From the NCBI GenBank assembly GCA_026398875.1, contig JAPLSB010000021.1, positions 248,001-312,000 on the forward strand: DNA of 64,000 bases, read 5' to 3'. The first letter of the stretch is position 1. Each line of letters starts with the position of its first letter. Origin of the DNA: Gammaproteobacteria bacterium. Its GTDB lineage: Bacteria > Pseudomonadota > Gammaproteobacteria > Nevskiales > Nevskiaceae. The notes below the pieces were generated by a model. It was given only the letters and a program-made list of their open reading frames with translations, ran no database searches and was not told the origin of the DNA. A program made the position numbers and the translations under genes. Shown here in pieces: positions 57,901 through 64,000 of this stretch.

Positions 57901-58041
57901 GTGAACACCGGGCTCGGCGCCGAAGTGCAGCGGCCGCTGGCCACGGTGGTGATCGGCGGCATCGTCACCGCGACCGCGCTGACGCTGTTCGTGCTGCCGC
58001 TGCTGTATCGCCTGCTGCACCGGCAGGCCGCGGTTCGTTGA
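54934..58041 (+). CDS. czcA: CzcA-type heavy-metal efflux RND pump
   Basis: The 1035-residue protein is of normal length for HME-RND transporters and has twelve membrane segments with two large periplasmic loops. The motif D-F-G-x3-D-G-x5-E-N places Asp402, Asp408 and Glu415 exactly where CzcA keeps its essential acidic residues. It exports cations such as Co, Zn or Cd by proton antiport. Exact metal specificity is not read from the sequence. The GTG at 54934 overlaps the czcB-like stop. A hairpin with a T-run follows. Confidence 0.93.
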   Translation: MIEAALRFAIERRALVLVLVLLTAVLGAWNFTRLNIDAVPDLTNTQVQVTTAAPGATPLEVEAALTVPVETALAGLPGLQSTRSQSRYGLSQVTAVFADGTDLYFARSQIAERLQAVREQLPAGSTPRLGPVATGLGEIVLYAITADPGARQASGEPWDLAALRGLQDWTIRPQLLQVPGVSEINTTGGYPREFQIAPSPARLLAYGLSFADLAEAIARNNGTVGAGQVERNGEQVLIRVPGQLASARDIADVVVIRRDGVPVRIADVAEVSQGVPPRSSAALIDGREAVIGTVIMRIGENSRSVSRAASERLAGIIASAPPGVHIEALYSRGTLVDQTIATVRTNLFEGAALVIAVLLVMLGNLRAALITAAMIPLAMLLTVTGMVQLGVSANLMSLGALDFGLIVDGAVIIVENCTRRLAQAQASGALSDAQRRGIAHDAAREVIRPSLFGVAIITLVYLPIFAFEGAEAKLFQPMAITVMLALASAMLFSLSFVPAAIAVALRSATPARERGLTERLRRGYARLLATALRHARLWLLAALALVIGSAALATRLGAEFIPSLDEGDVLIEVRRIPGTSLSQGLALEKQLDQALGSVSEVRRVFAGMGTTEAAIDPTAPGEGETYVLMKPRSQWPDPDKPKAQLVRELQAVAATLPGTVTEFSQPVQLRINELLSGVRSAVAVRIHGDDLDTLARLGARVEARLARVPGAIDVRLEPTDGLPLLTVEPKRALLYRYGLNVADVQAVVADALAGRAGGHLVDGDRRHPIVIRLAESQRQDLRGLERLPVPLPGGGAIPLGEVATLVLASGPNQVSRDNGKRRVIVTANVAGRDLAGFVAELQAVLARDIRLPPEVWLDYGGTYRQLASANQRLAIIAPLTLAAIFALLWLAFGSARDALLIFSGVPLALTGGVLALLLRGLPFSITAGVGFIALSGVAILNGLVMLSVIHGLRRDGRSVDQALIEGAALRLRPVLMTALVASLGFLPMAVNTGLGAEVQRPLATVVIGGIVTATALTLFVLPLLYRLLHRQAAVR

Positions 58042-58050
58042 GCACGCCGA

Positions 58051-58094
58051 ACCGGTCACGGTGAGCCCGCTCACGTTGCAACCGGTGTTTTTTT
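58051..58094 (+). terminator. terminator after the czcCBA-type operon
   Basis: ACCGGT at 58051-58056 and 58081-58086 form an outer stem around an inner GTGAG/CTCAC pairing (58061-58074), followed by a run of seven T. It lies about 10 bp after the pump gene. Confidence 0.7.
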
Positions 58095-58258
58095 CCTATG
58101 CCGGACGCTGCCCAAGCTGCCGCTGAACGCCGGTCGACCGCTCGGATTGCGTGAGCCCTGCATCCATCCACGGTGCGTCGCCGTACACAGCAAAGTTCGG
58201 TGGCGCCACTCCCGGCGTCGCGGGGCTTTCTCAAGTTCACCCTATCTACTGGAAAAAA

Positions 58259-58546
58259 ATGGCACTCGCGAGAAAGCTGATGCTTGTCTCAGCCCTTACC
58301 GCCGGGTACGGCCTTGGCACTTACGATGACGGCAACGGCATCGATGACGGCGCCGACGTTCTGACCTACCTGCAGACGCTGCAGGTCGCGTTGGAAGGCC
58401 CCCGCTCCACAACGGACCTCGAGCCGGCGGACCGCCGCCTGATCGTCGTCAGCGACAGCGGCCAGAACCTGCTCGGCGACGGCAGCGCCGGCTTCATCCG
58501 CGTCGACGCGCCGCTGAAGGAGCGGGCCGGCGTGCTGCCGAATTGA
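58259..58546 (+). pseudogene. degenerate tandem copy of the DUF4394 gene
   Basis: The 95-codon frame clearly derives from the gene at 58716-59558. It keeps a similar start (A-R-K-L-M-L-V-S-A-L), jumps over about 60 codons, and then matches V-L-T-Y-L-Q-T-L-Q-V-A-L-E-G and the V-V-S-D-S-G-Q-N-L and R-V-D-A-P-L segments, ending early. Its signal peptide is broken and the C-terminal two thirds are missing. The 100 bases upstream also resemble the region upstream of the intact gene, so the whole unit was duplicated and then decayed. Confidence 0.8.
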
Positions 58547-58715
58547 ATACGGTCTTACCCGAATGGGCAGCGAGTGCATCCGCAGCGGCCGCGTTCGCGG
58601 CGAAGCCCCTGCATCCAGCCCTGATGAGTTGCCGTAGGTCCTGATGTGTCGTGTGCCGGTTCCCGGTGTCGCGGCGCGCGCTCAGGTCCACTCTCCTCAA
58701 CTGGAAACCAGAACA

Positions 58716-59558
58716 ATGACATTCGCCAAAAAACTGTTGCTCGCCGCAGCCCTTGCCGCCGCAGCCGCCGGCCCGGCATCGGCATTGACCGTGGTCGGTG
58801 CCACCAGCAGCAACCAGCTGATCACCTTCAACGACACCGCCACGCCGCAGATCTCGTTCCGCGCCCGGCTGTCGGGCTTCACGGCCGGCGACACCAGCCT
58901 GGTGTCGATCGACTACCGCGTGCAGGACGGCTCGCTGTACGGGCTCGGCAATGCCGGCGGTGTCTACCGCATCGATGACAGCACCGGCGTGATGACCTAC
59001 CTGCACACGCTGCAGGTGGCGCTGGAAGGCACCCGCTTCACGGCGGACTTCAACCCGGCGGCCGATCGCCTGCGCATCGTCAGCGACAGCGGTCAGAACC
59101 TCCGTCACAACATCAACACCGGCATCACGCTGGTTGACGCGCCGCTGAACTATCCGCCCGGCATGCCGCTGAACACGGTGGGTCCGGTGGCCAGCGGCAT
59201 CGTCGCCGGTGCCTACATCAACAACGATCTCAGCCCGACCACCGGCACCCTGCTGTTCGCGCTGGATGCCAACCTGAACCAGCTGGTCGTGGTGACGCCG
59301 CCGAACAACGGTTCGATGGCGGTGGTCGGTCAGCTTGGCGTCGATATCGGCACGACGACCGCGTTCGACATCCTGACCACGACCGTCGATGGCGTTGCCG
59401 ACACCAACCTCGGCATCGTGGCGGTCAGCAACGGCGTCAACGGTGGCTCGCTGAACACGATCAACCTGCTGACCGGCAAGCTGACGCCGATCATGTCGAC
59501 CGCGAACAGCGCGGCCGTCGGCCGTCTGGTCGGCATCGCGGCACCGCTGGCGCAGTAA
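58716..59558 (+). CDS. DUF4394 family exported protein
   Basis: The 280-residue protein has a signal peptide ending A-S-A and the DUF4394 repeat pattern: short blocks such as L-Y-G-L-G-N-A-G-G, G-T-R-F-T-A-D-F-N-P-A-A-D-R-L-R-I-V-S-D-S-G and V-A-G-A-Y-I-N-N-D, typical of a beta-propeller-like exported protein. Function is unknown. A truncated copy lies directly upstream. A hairpin terminator follows. Confidence 0.85.
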   Translation: MTFAKKLLLAAALAAAAAGPASALTVVGATSSNQLITFNDTATPQISFRARLSGFTAGDTSLVSIDYRVQDGSLYGLGNAGGVYRIDDSTGVMTYLHTLQVALEGTRFTADFNPAADRLRIVSDSGQNLRHNINTGITLVDAPLNYPPGMPLNTVGPVASGIVAGAYINNDLSPTTGTLLFALDANLNQLVVVTPPNNGSMAVVGQLGVDIGTTTAFDILTTTVDGVADTNLGIVAVSNGVNGGSLNTINLLTGKLTPIMSTANSAAVGRLVGIAAPLAQ

Positions 59559-59587
59559 GCCTTGCTGGCAGCGCTTCGGCGCTGCAG

Positions 59588-59616
59588 GAAACGACCGGCC
59601 CCGTGCCGGTCGTTTC
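59588..59616 (+). terminator. terminator after the DUF4394 gene
   Basis: GAAACGACCGGC (59588-59599) pairs exactly with GCCGGTCGTTTC (59605-59616) around a CCCGT loop; GTTTC follows. It lies 30 bp after the stop codon. Confidence 0.75.
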
Positions 59617-59717
59617 GTTTCTGGCGCCCGGCAATGCTCTGGCCGGTTCGCGATTGGCTTTGCCGCCGCGCAGGGATCATCATCGCCGCGGGCTTTCCAA
59701 GCGCAGGGTTTACAACC

Positions 59718-60350
59718 ATGGCCTTCCCGTCGCCTGCTGCCGTTGCGGTGATCCAGCGTCGGCTGACCGTTGGCCTGATGCTGCTGATCGCTGTCGCGCT
59801 GTCCGCCTGCGTGCCGAAGCTGGTTCAGCCGCACGATCCGGCGCTGGTGGCCGGTGTGGAAGCGCTGTATGCCGAGGCCACGGCAATGATCGATGACGGT
59901 GTCGCCAGTAGCCCGGTGACCGATGCCGAGCGCGACGCGATTCGCCAGGCGAACAAGTCGGCAGCGCACGCCAGCCAGTTCACGGCGCGCTACGACGCGC
60001 TGATCCGCGCATCCGACCTGATGATACTGCGGGCGATGGCTGGCAGCGGTACGGTCGACCGCACCGGCGAGACGCTGCAGCGCAAGATCGAACAGGTGAT
60101 CGAGAACGCGATCCCGAGCGTCTGCAGCGACATGACTGCTGCCTTCGACGAACTCGGCGCCACCAGCCTGACGGTGCGCAACCACGTCGATCTGAAGTGT
60201 CTGCTGACGCGCTGGAAGGAACAGCATGCCGATCCGGCACTGACGCGCGGCACGCTGATCCTGAAGCGCGCCAACTGGGAATCGCGGCGCGCCAGCCTGT
60301 TCCGCATCGTGCTGGCGATCCAGCGCGCCGAACTGGCCAAGCAGCCCTGA
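59718..60350 (+). CDS. hypothetical lipoprotein, 210 aa
   Basis: I do not recognise the family. The signal ends in L-S-A-C near residue 31, giving a lipoprotein. The mature part is predicted almost entirely helical, with a coiled-coil-like stretch at about residues 75-110 and a C-terminal helix ending near R-I-V-L-A-I-Q-R-A-E-L. Two cysteines near residues 137 and 157 could form a disulfide. It is followed after 27 bp by a small helical protein gene, so the two probably work together. Confidence 0.6.
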   Translation: MAFPSPAAVAVIQRRLTVGLMLLIAVALSACVPKLVQPHDPALVAGVEALYAEATAMIDDGVASSPVTDAERDAIRQANKSAAHASQFTARYDALIRASDLMILRAMAGSGTVDRTGETLQRKIEQVIENAIPSVCSDMTAAFDELGATSLTVRNHVDLKCLLTRWKEQHADPALTRGTLILKRANWESRRASLFRIVLAIQRAELAKQP

Positions 60351-60377
60351 TTCCGCAGCTCTCCTTGAGGTGTCGCA

Positions 60378-60728
60378 ATGGCCACGACGATCAATGGCGT
60401 CAATTTCACCCAGGTCGGCAAGGATGCGCTCGAGGCCGTCCGCGTGCTGCTTGAAGACCCCGGCACCTGGAAGTCGCTGAAGGACATCCTGCAGAACGTG
60501 GCCGACGGCCTGACCGCCGACATCAAGTTCATTGCCCGCAAGAAGCTCAGCGGCGAGTTCAACGAGGACGATGCTCGCGTCTACCTCGAAGACCAGAAGA
60601 CCATTGCCCGCGTGCGGATCCGCTCGGTCGCGATCATCACCTTGCAGCTCGCCGAGAAAGTGCTGAACGCGATGCTCGACGTGTTCCGCGGCGCGGCCCG
60701 CCAGGCGCTTGGCTGGACCGTGCTGTAG
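60378..60728 (+). CDS. hypothetical helical protein, 116 aa
   Basis: I do not recognise the family. The protein has no signal peptide and is predicted as several amphipathic helices, with L-L-E-D-P-G-T-W-K-S-L near residue 25 and L-Q-L-A-E-K-V-L-N-A-M-L-D near residue 93. A TTGAGG ribosome site precedes the ATG. It follows the lipoprotein gene at 27 bp and is convergent with priA. Confidence 0.55.
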   Translation: MATTINGVNFTQVGKDALEAVRVLLEDPGTWKSLKDILQNVADGLTADIKFIARKKLSGEFNEDDARVYLEDQKTIARVRIRSVAIITLQLAEKVLNAMLDVFRGAARQALGWTVL

Positions 60729-60743
60729 AGCGGCTCTGACGCT

Positions 60744-62927
60744 CTAGAACAGGTCGCCGGGGTCGACGTCGAGCGACCAGCGGTGCCGGGTCTGCTGGCC
60801 GAGGATTTCGATGTCCGGCAGCCAGCCGTCGAGACCGCGATGCAGGGCCGCTCGCGAGTGGCTCTTCAACAGCAGCTGCCCGCGCTGAAAGCCGGCGCGG
60901 CGCGCCATCGTTGCCGGCGCCGGGCCCAGCGCCTCGACGGCCGCTGAAGCCGGCAGTAGCGCTTTCGCCTTGCGCAGGAAGGCCATCACGTCGCCATCGG
61001 TCCTTGCCTCGACTCTGAGCAGCGCCAGATGCGCGAACGGTGGTAGCAGGAACTGCTGGCGCTCGGCCATCAGCGCTGCGGCGAACGCCGGATAGCCGCG
61101 CTCGACCAGCAGCTTCAGCAGCGGATGCTCCGGGTGATGCGTCTGCAGGATCACTTCGCCGGGCTCGCCGCCGCGACCGACGCGACCGGCCACCTGCGTG
61201 ACCAGCTGGCCCATCCGTTCCAGCGCCCGGAAATCGCTGCCGAACAGCGCCTGATCGACATCGACCAGCCCGGCGAATTGCAGGCCGGCGAAGTCGTGGC
61301 CCTTGGCCAGCACCTGGGTGCCGACCAGCACATCGACCTCGCCGGCCTGCACATCGGCCAGCAGTTTCGCGAGCGCGGCACCGCTTTTCAGGCGATCGGA
61401 ATCGACGCGTTCGATCCGTGCTTCCGGGAAGCGCAGCGCCAGCGCGTCCTCGATCCGCTCGGTGCCCTGGCCGATCGGCACCTGCCGGCCGCCGCAGTCC
61501 GGGCAGGCCGGCGGCTGCGGCTCGACATGGCCGCAGTGGTGGCAGGCCAGCCGCTTGCGGGCGCGATGGACGACCAGCCGGGCATCGCAGTTCGGGCATG
61601 GCATGACAAAGCCGCAGTCGTGGCACAGCAGCACCGGCGCATAGCCGCGGCGGTTCAGGAACAGCAGCGACTGATGGCCCTGTTCCAGATGACGGGCGAC
61701 GGCGTCGACGATCGTCGGGCTCAGGCCGTTCTCGAGCACGGCGTGGCGCACGTCCAGCAGATGAATGCGCGGCGGCGGCGTGTCATGCACGCGGCGGTCG
61801 AGCTTCAGGTGCCGATAGCGGCCGTCCTTCGCGTTGCGCAGCGTTTCCAGCGACGGCGTGGCACTGCCCAGCACGACTGCTGCGCCAGCATCGCGGGCAC
61901 GGACGATGGCGACATCGCGGGCGTGATAGCGCAGCCCGTCCTGCTGCTTGTACGAGCCATCGTGTTCCTCGTCGAGGATCACCAGCTGCAGCCGCGGCAT
62001 CGGCACGAACACCGCCGAGCGGGTGCCGACGACGATGCGCGCCTCGCCGGCACCGGCGGCCAGCCAGTGACGGGCGCGTTCGGCTTCGCCAAGGCCGGAA
62101 TGGAAGCTGGCCACGCCATCGCCGAAACGGGCCTTGAAGCGGGCCGCGAGCTGCGGCGTCAGACCGATTTCCGGTGCCAGCACCAGCACCTGGCCGCCCG
62201 CTGCCAGCACCGTTTCGGTCAGCCGCAGGTACAGCTCGGTCTTGCCGCTGCCGGTCACGCCTTCGAGCAGGCTGATGCCGAAGCGGCCGATGCCGGTTTC
62301 GAGTGCGGCCAGCACCTCGGCTTGCAGCGCGGTCAGCGGCAGCGAAGGCTCCAGCGTGCGCGGAATGCCGCCATCGGCGCAGCGTTCGATCCATCCGGCG
62401 TCGAGTGCCCTTTTGATCGCGGCGGCCGCGTTCGGCAGCCGCGCGCGGACCGAAGCGGCATTGCTGGCGCCCGGCTCCAGCATCGTCAGCAATGCACGCA
62501 TCGCCTGCGAGCGCGCCGGTACGTCCGGCAGCGTCGCTCGGCCGGCAGCGGTCAGTTGCAAGCCTTCCGGCGGCCGGATCGCCGGCTGCTCGCCGCGCCG
62601 CAGCGGGCCGGGCAGAGCGGCGGCGATCACTTCGCCCAGCGGATGCAGGTAGTAGTCGGCGGTCCAGCGGCACAGCGCCAGAAGTGCAGCGGACAGCAGC
62701 GGCGCGGGGTCGAGCAGCGCCGTCACTGGCTTGATCTCGTAGGCCGGGGCCGGCTCGTCGCGGCCCGAGTCGACCACAGCGCCGACCACCACGCCGATCA
62801 GTTCGCGGCGCGCGAACGGCACTTTGACGCGCTGCCCCGGCTGCAACTGCGACGCCAGCGCCTCCGGCACCGCGTAGTCGAACAGGCGGCGCAGCGGAAC
62901 CGGAACCGCGACCGTGACCTGCTTCAC
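60744..62927 (-). CDS. priA: primosomal replication protein N'
   Basis: PriA restarts stalled forks by loading the replisome at D-loops. The 727-residue protein has the N-terminal DNA-binding part, the helicase core with Walker A G-S-G-K-T-E-L-Y near residue 227 and D-E-E-H, and the zinc module of paired C-x-x-C motifs near residues 430-480. Its last residues G-D-L-F are normal. Length matches the family. A perfect DnaA box lies 51 bp upstream of the start, in a 469-bp intergenic region. Confidence 0.96.
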   Translation of the reverse strand: MKQVTVAVPVPLRRLFDYAVPEALASQLQPGQRVKVPFARRELIGVVVGAVVDSGRDEPAPAYEIKPVTALLDPAPLLSAALLALCRWTADYYLHPLGEVIAAALPGPLRRGEQPAIRPPEGLQLTAAGRATLPDVPARSQAMRALLTMLEPGASNAASVRARLPNAAAAIKRALDAGWIERCADGGIPRTLEPSLPLTALQAEVLAALETGIGRFGISLLEGVTGSGKTELYLRLTETVLAAGGQVLVLAPEIGLTPQLAARFKARFGDGVASFHSGLGEAERARHWLAAGAGEARIVVGTRSAVFVPMPRLQLVILDEEHDGSYKQQDGLRYHARDVAIVRARDAGAAVVLGSATPSLETLRNAKDGRYRHLKLDRRVHDTPPPRIHLLDVRHAVLENGLSPTIVDAVARHLEQGHQSLLFLNRRGYAPVLLCHDCGFVMPCPNCDARLVVHRARKRLACHHCGHVEPQPPACPDCGGRQVPIGQGTERIEDALALRFPEARIERVDSDRLKSGAALAKLLADVQAGEVDVLVGTQVLAKGHDFAGLQFAGLVDVDQALFGSDFRALERMGQLVTQVAGRVGRGGEPGEVILQTHHPEHPLLKLLVERGYPAFAAALMAERQQFLLPPFAHLALLRVEARTDGDVMAFLRKAKALLPASAAVEALGPAPATMARRAGFQRGQLLLKSHSRAALHRGLDGWLPDIEILGQQTRHRWSLDVDPGDLF

Positions 62928-62977
62928 CGCAGCATCGCCGCTGCACCCGACATGACGGTCGGCGCATGTCGCGGAGC

Positions 62978-62986
62978 TGTGGATAA
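62978..62986 (-). promoter_or_regulatory. perfect DnaA box upstream of priA
   Basis: TGTGGATAA on the plus strand is the exact reverse complement of the TTATCCACA consensus. It lies 51 bp before the priA start. A second, degenerate box (TTATGCACA read on the minus strand) is at 63163-63171 in the same orientation. Confidence 0.45.
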
Positions 62987-63315
62987 AGATGTGTACATCC
63001 GGCAGACACGCGCGCAGTCAAAATGCCAGCCGCCGTTCGAAGTGCGGATTTTCCCGGCAATCAGAAAATCATTGGTATACGAATCAATCATCTGCACGAA
63101 TTCTGGCGACCAGGGGCGACGCGAGGGCTTGACGGAGCGGTTCCATGCCAGCGGATGCGCGTTGTGCATAACAGCATGACGACGCTGTCCGGCCCGGCCG
63201 ACGGCTTACTGAATGGTCGGTCGATGGGACCTCCCGATCGGCCTGAAAAGCCCGCCACTGCGTTGTTTCCGCGCTGCCGATTCTGCCCCGCTCGCGCAGC
63301 GGCCGCCCGAAGCCT

Positions 63316-63370
63316 GACAATCGGCGCCCCGCCGCCGACGCTGCCGACCATGCCCGCTCTGCCGATTGTC
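63316..63370. promoter_or_regulatory. 10-bp inverted repeat upstream of the EamA gene
   Basis: GACAATCGGC (63316-63325) and GCCGATTGTC (63361-63370) are exact reverse complements with a 35-base spacer, ending 26 bp before the ATG at 63397. A further GCCGATT occurs at 63276-63282. They could be operator half-sites or a leader stem. Confidence 0.4.
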
Positions 63371-63396
63371 CTCCACTGCCGATCCGGCCGGCCGCG

Positions 63397-64000
63397 ATGA
63401 GTGCCGGCATGGCGCGGCTGGGCGTGCCGGGGCTGGTGCTTGGCGCGGTGCTGATCGGCTTTGCCGCGATCATCGTCCGGCTGGTCGAGGTCGGCCCGAC
63501 CGCGGCCGCGTTCTGGCGGCTGGCGGTCGCGGTGCCGGTGCTGTGGCTGGCGCGTGCTGCGCAGCCAAAGCAGGACGCACCACCGGATCGCGCCGCCATC
63601 GGGCTGATGCTGATAGCCGGCGTTGCGTTCGCGCTTGATCTGGCGCTGTGGCATCGCGCAATCCACCTGACCTCGGTCGCCAATGCGACCTTGATGAGCA
63701 ACCTGTCGCCGGTGTTCATCGCGCTGACCTTGCATTTCGGCTTCGGTGACCGCCACCCGCCGCGCTTCTGGCTGGGTCTGATCGTTGCGTTGGCCGGGGC
63801 GGCCTGGCTGGTCGCCGACAGCTTCACGATCAGCCACGAAACCGCCATCGGCGATCTGATGGCGATCGGCACGGCTGCGTTCTACGCGGTCTACCAGCTG
63901 CTGGTCAGCCGCAGCCGGCGACGCTACAGCGCGCTCGACGTGATGTTCTGGGCCAGCCTTGCCGGCGTGCTGACCTTGTTGCCGATGAGCGTCGCCTTCG
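63397..64000 (+). CDS. EamA/DMT-family transporter (partial)
   Basis: The first 201 residues are visible; the gene runs past the window end. The protein starts L-V-L-G-A-V-L-I-G-F-A and has at least six hydrophobic segments, with A-F-W-R-L-A-V near residue 38 and T-S-V-A-N-A-T-L-M-S-N-L-S-P near residue 94, typical of the first EamA repeat. The second repeat begins near residue 152 (A-I-G-D-L-M-A-I-G-T-A-A-F-Y-A). Such proteins export metabolites, often amino acids or drugs; the substrate is unknown. The ATG at 63397 gives the shortest good N-terminus. Confidence 0.85.
   Translation, partial: MSAGMARLGVPGLVLGAVLIGFAAIIVRLVEVGPTAAAFWRLAVAVPVLWLARAAQPKQDAPPDRAAIGLMLIAGVAFALDLALWHRAIHLTSVANATLMSNLSPVFIALTLHFGFGDRHPPRFWLGLIVALAGAAWLVADSFTISHETAIGDLMAIGTAAFYAVYQLLVSRSRRRYSALDVMFWASLAGVLTLLPMSVAF

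Larger units (their letters stand above)
62928..63396. other. 469-bp intergenic region between priA and the EamA gene
   Basis: I see no gene here. The segment holds two DnaA-box-like 9-mers, an AT-rich stretch at about 63055-63100 that is unusual for this window, and a 10-bp inverted repeat close to the EamA start. It probably carries divergent promoters for priA and the transporter. Confidence 0.45.

Noticed and set aside
54748..58074. 1108-codon frame antisense to the czcA-like gene
   Set aside because: Same GC artefact; its composition is abnormal (very rich in Arg, Gln, His) and the sense strand encodes a complete RND pump.
62928..63396. chromosomal origin of replication
   Set aside because: Only two DnaA boxes and one short AT-rich stretch are seen, with no dnaA, dnaN, gidA or parAB nearby.

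Overview
The window is about 64 kb of high-GC chromosomal DNA, roughly two thirds G+C by eye. It carries about 50 protein genes on both strands and very little non-coding space. I see no rRNA, tRNA, CRISPR array, insertion sequence or phage gene. PurT, Ppk1, PriA, Uup, YhhQ, a pntA split into two genes, MocR-type regulators, DUF2970, DUF3015 and DUF4105 genes, and many short co-directional operons point to a free-living gammaproteobacterium. A Nevskiales or Xanthomonadales relative (Nevskia, Solimonas or Hydrocarboniphaga type) is my best guess; it is an inference from gene content, not a proof.

Layout. 0-10 kb: a DUF429-like nuclease-fold protein, a small unknown, purT and pyk divergent, a secreted unknown, a glycerophosphodiester phosphodiesterase, a sorbosone-dehydrogenase-like lipoprotein, then a MerR regulator divergent from a PF10118 metal-dependent hydrolase. 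10-16 kb: a glutathione S-transferase, ppk1, a 2OG-Fe(II) oxygenase-like protein and a membrane-fused spermidine-synthase-like protein. 16-21 kb: a cluster of an exported PHP-type metallohydrolase, a PCu(A)C-like protein, a membrane PpiC-like isomerase and a HupE/UreJ protein; upstream lie three PhoB-box-like repeats at 11-bp spacing. 21-31 kb: a CmcJ/AsaB-type oxidoreductase, unknown exported proteins, the YhhQ queuosine-precursor transporter, then a signalling block of a TIR-membrane-TPR protein behind a photolyase, and a divergent winged-helix/Ser-Thr-kinase/TPR fusion.

31-46 kb: envelope genes (lipoprotein hydrolase, DUF4105, DUF3015, a large Ig-like lipoprotein, a membrane unknown), the pntAA-pntAB-pntB transhydrogenase operon, a DUF4331 protein with a tiny proline-rich lipoprotein, and a tonB/SUMF-like/unknown operon. 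46-58 kb: uup, a MocR regulator, DUF2970, two overlapping multiheme c-type cytochrome genes and a complete czcCBA-type metal-efflux operon. 58-64 kb: a decayed tandem copy of a DUF4394 gene followed by the intact gene, a lipoprotein plus a small helical protein, priA, and the start of an EamA-family transporter cut by the window edge.

How the genes fit together. Phosphate and polyphosphate metabolism recurs: Ppk1, UgpQ and a putative phosphoesterase, two of them behind Pho-box-like sites. Metal handling recurs too: the Czc system, a HupE family protein and a PCu(A)C-like protein. The most original parts are the Pho-like PHP/PpiC/HupE cluster, the photolyase/TIR/kinase neighbourhood and the DUF4394 duplication. 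All functional names rest on motif and family recognition by eye; no database search was run.
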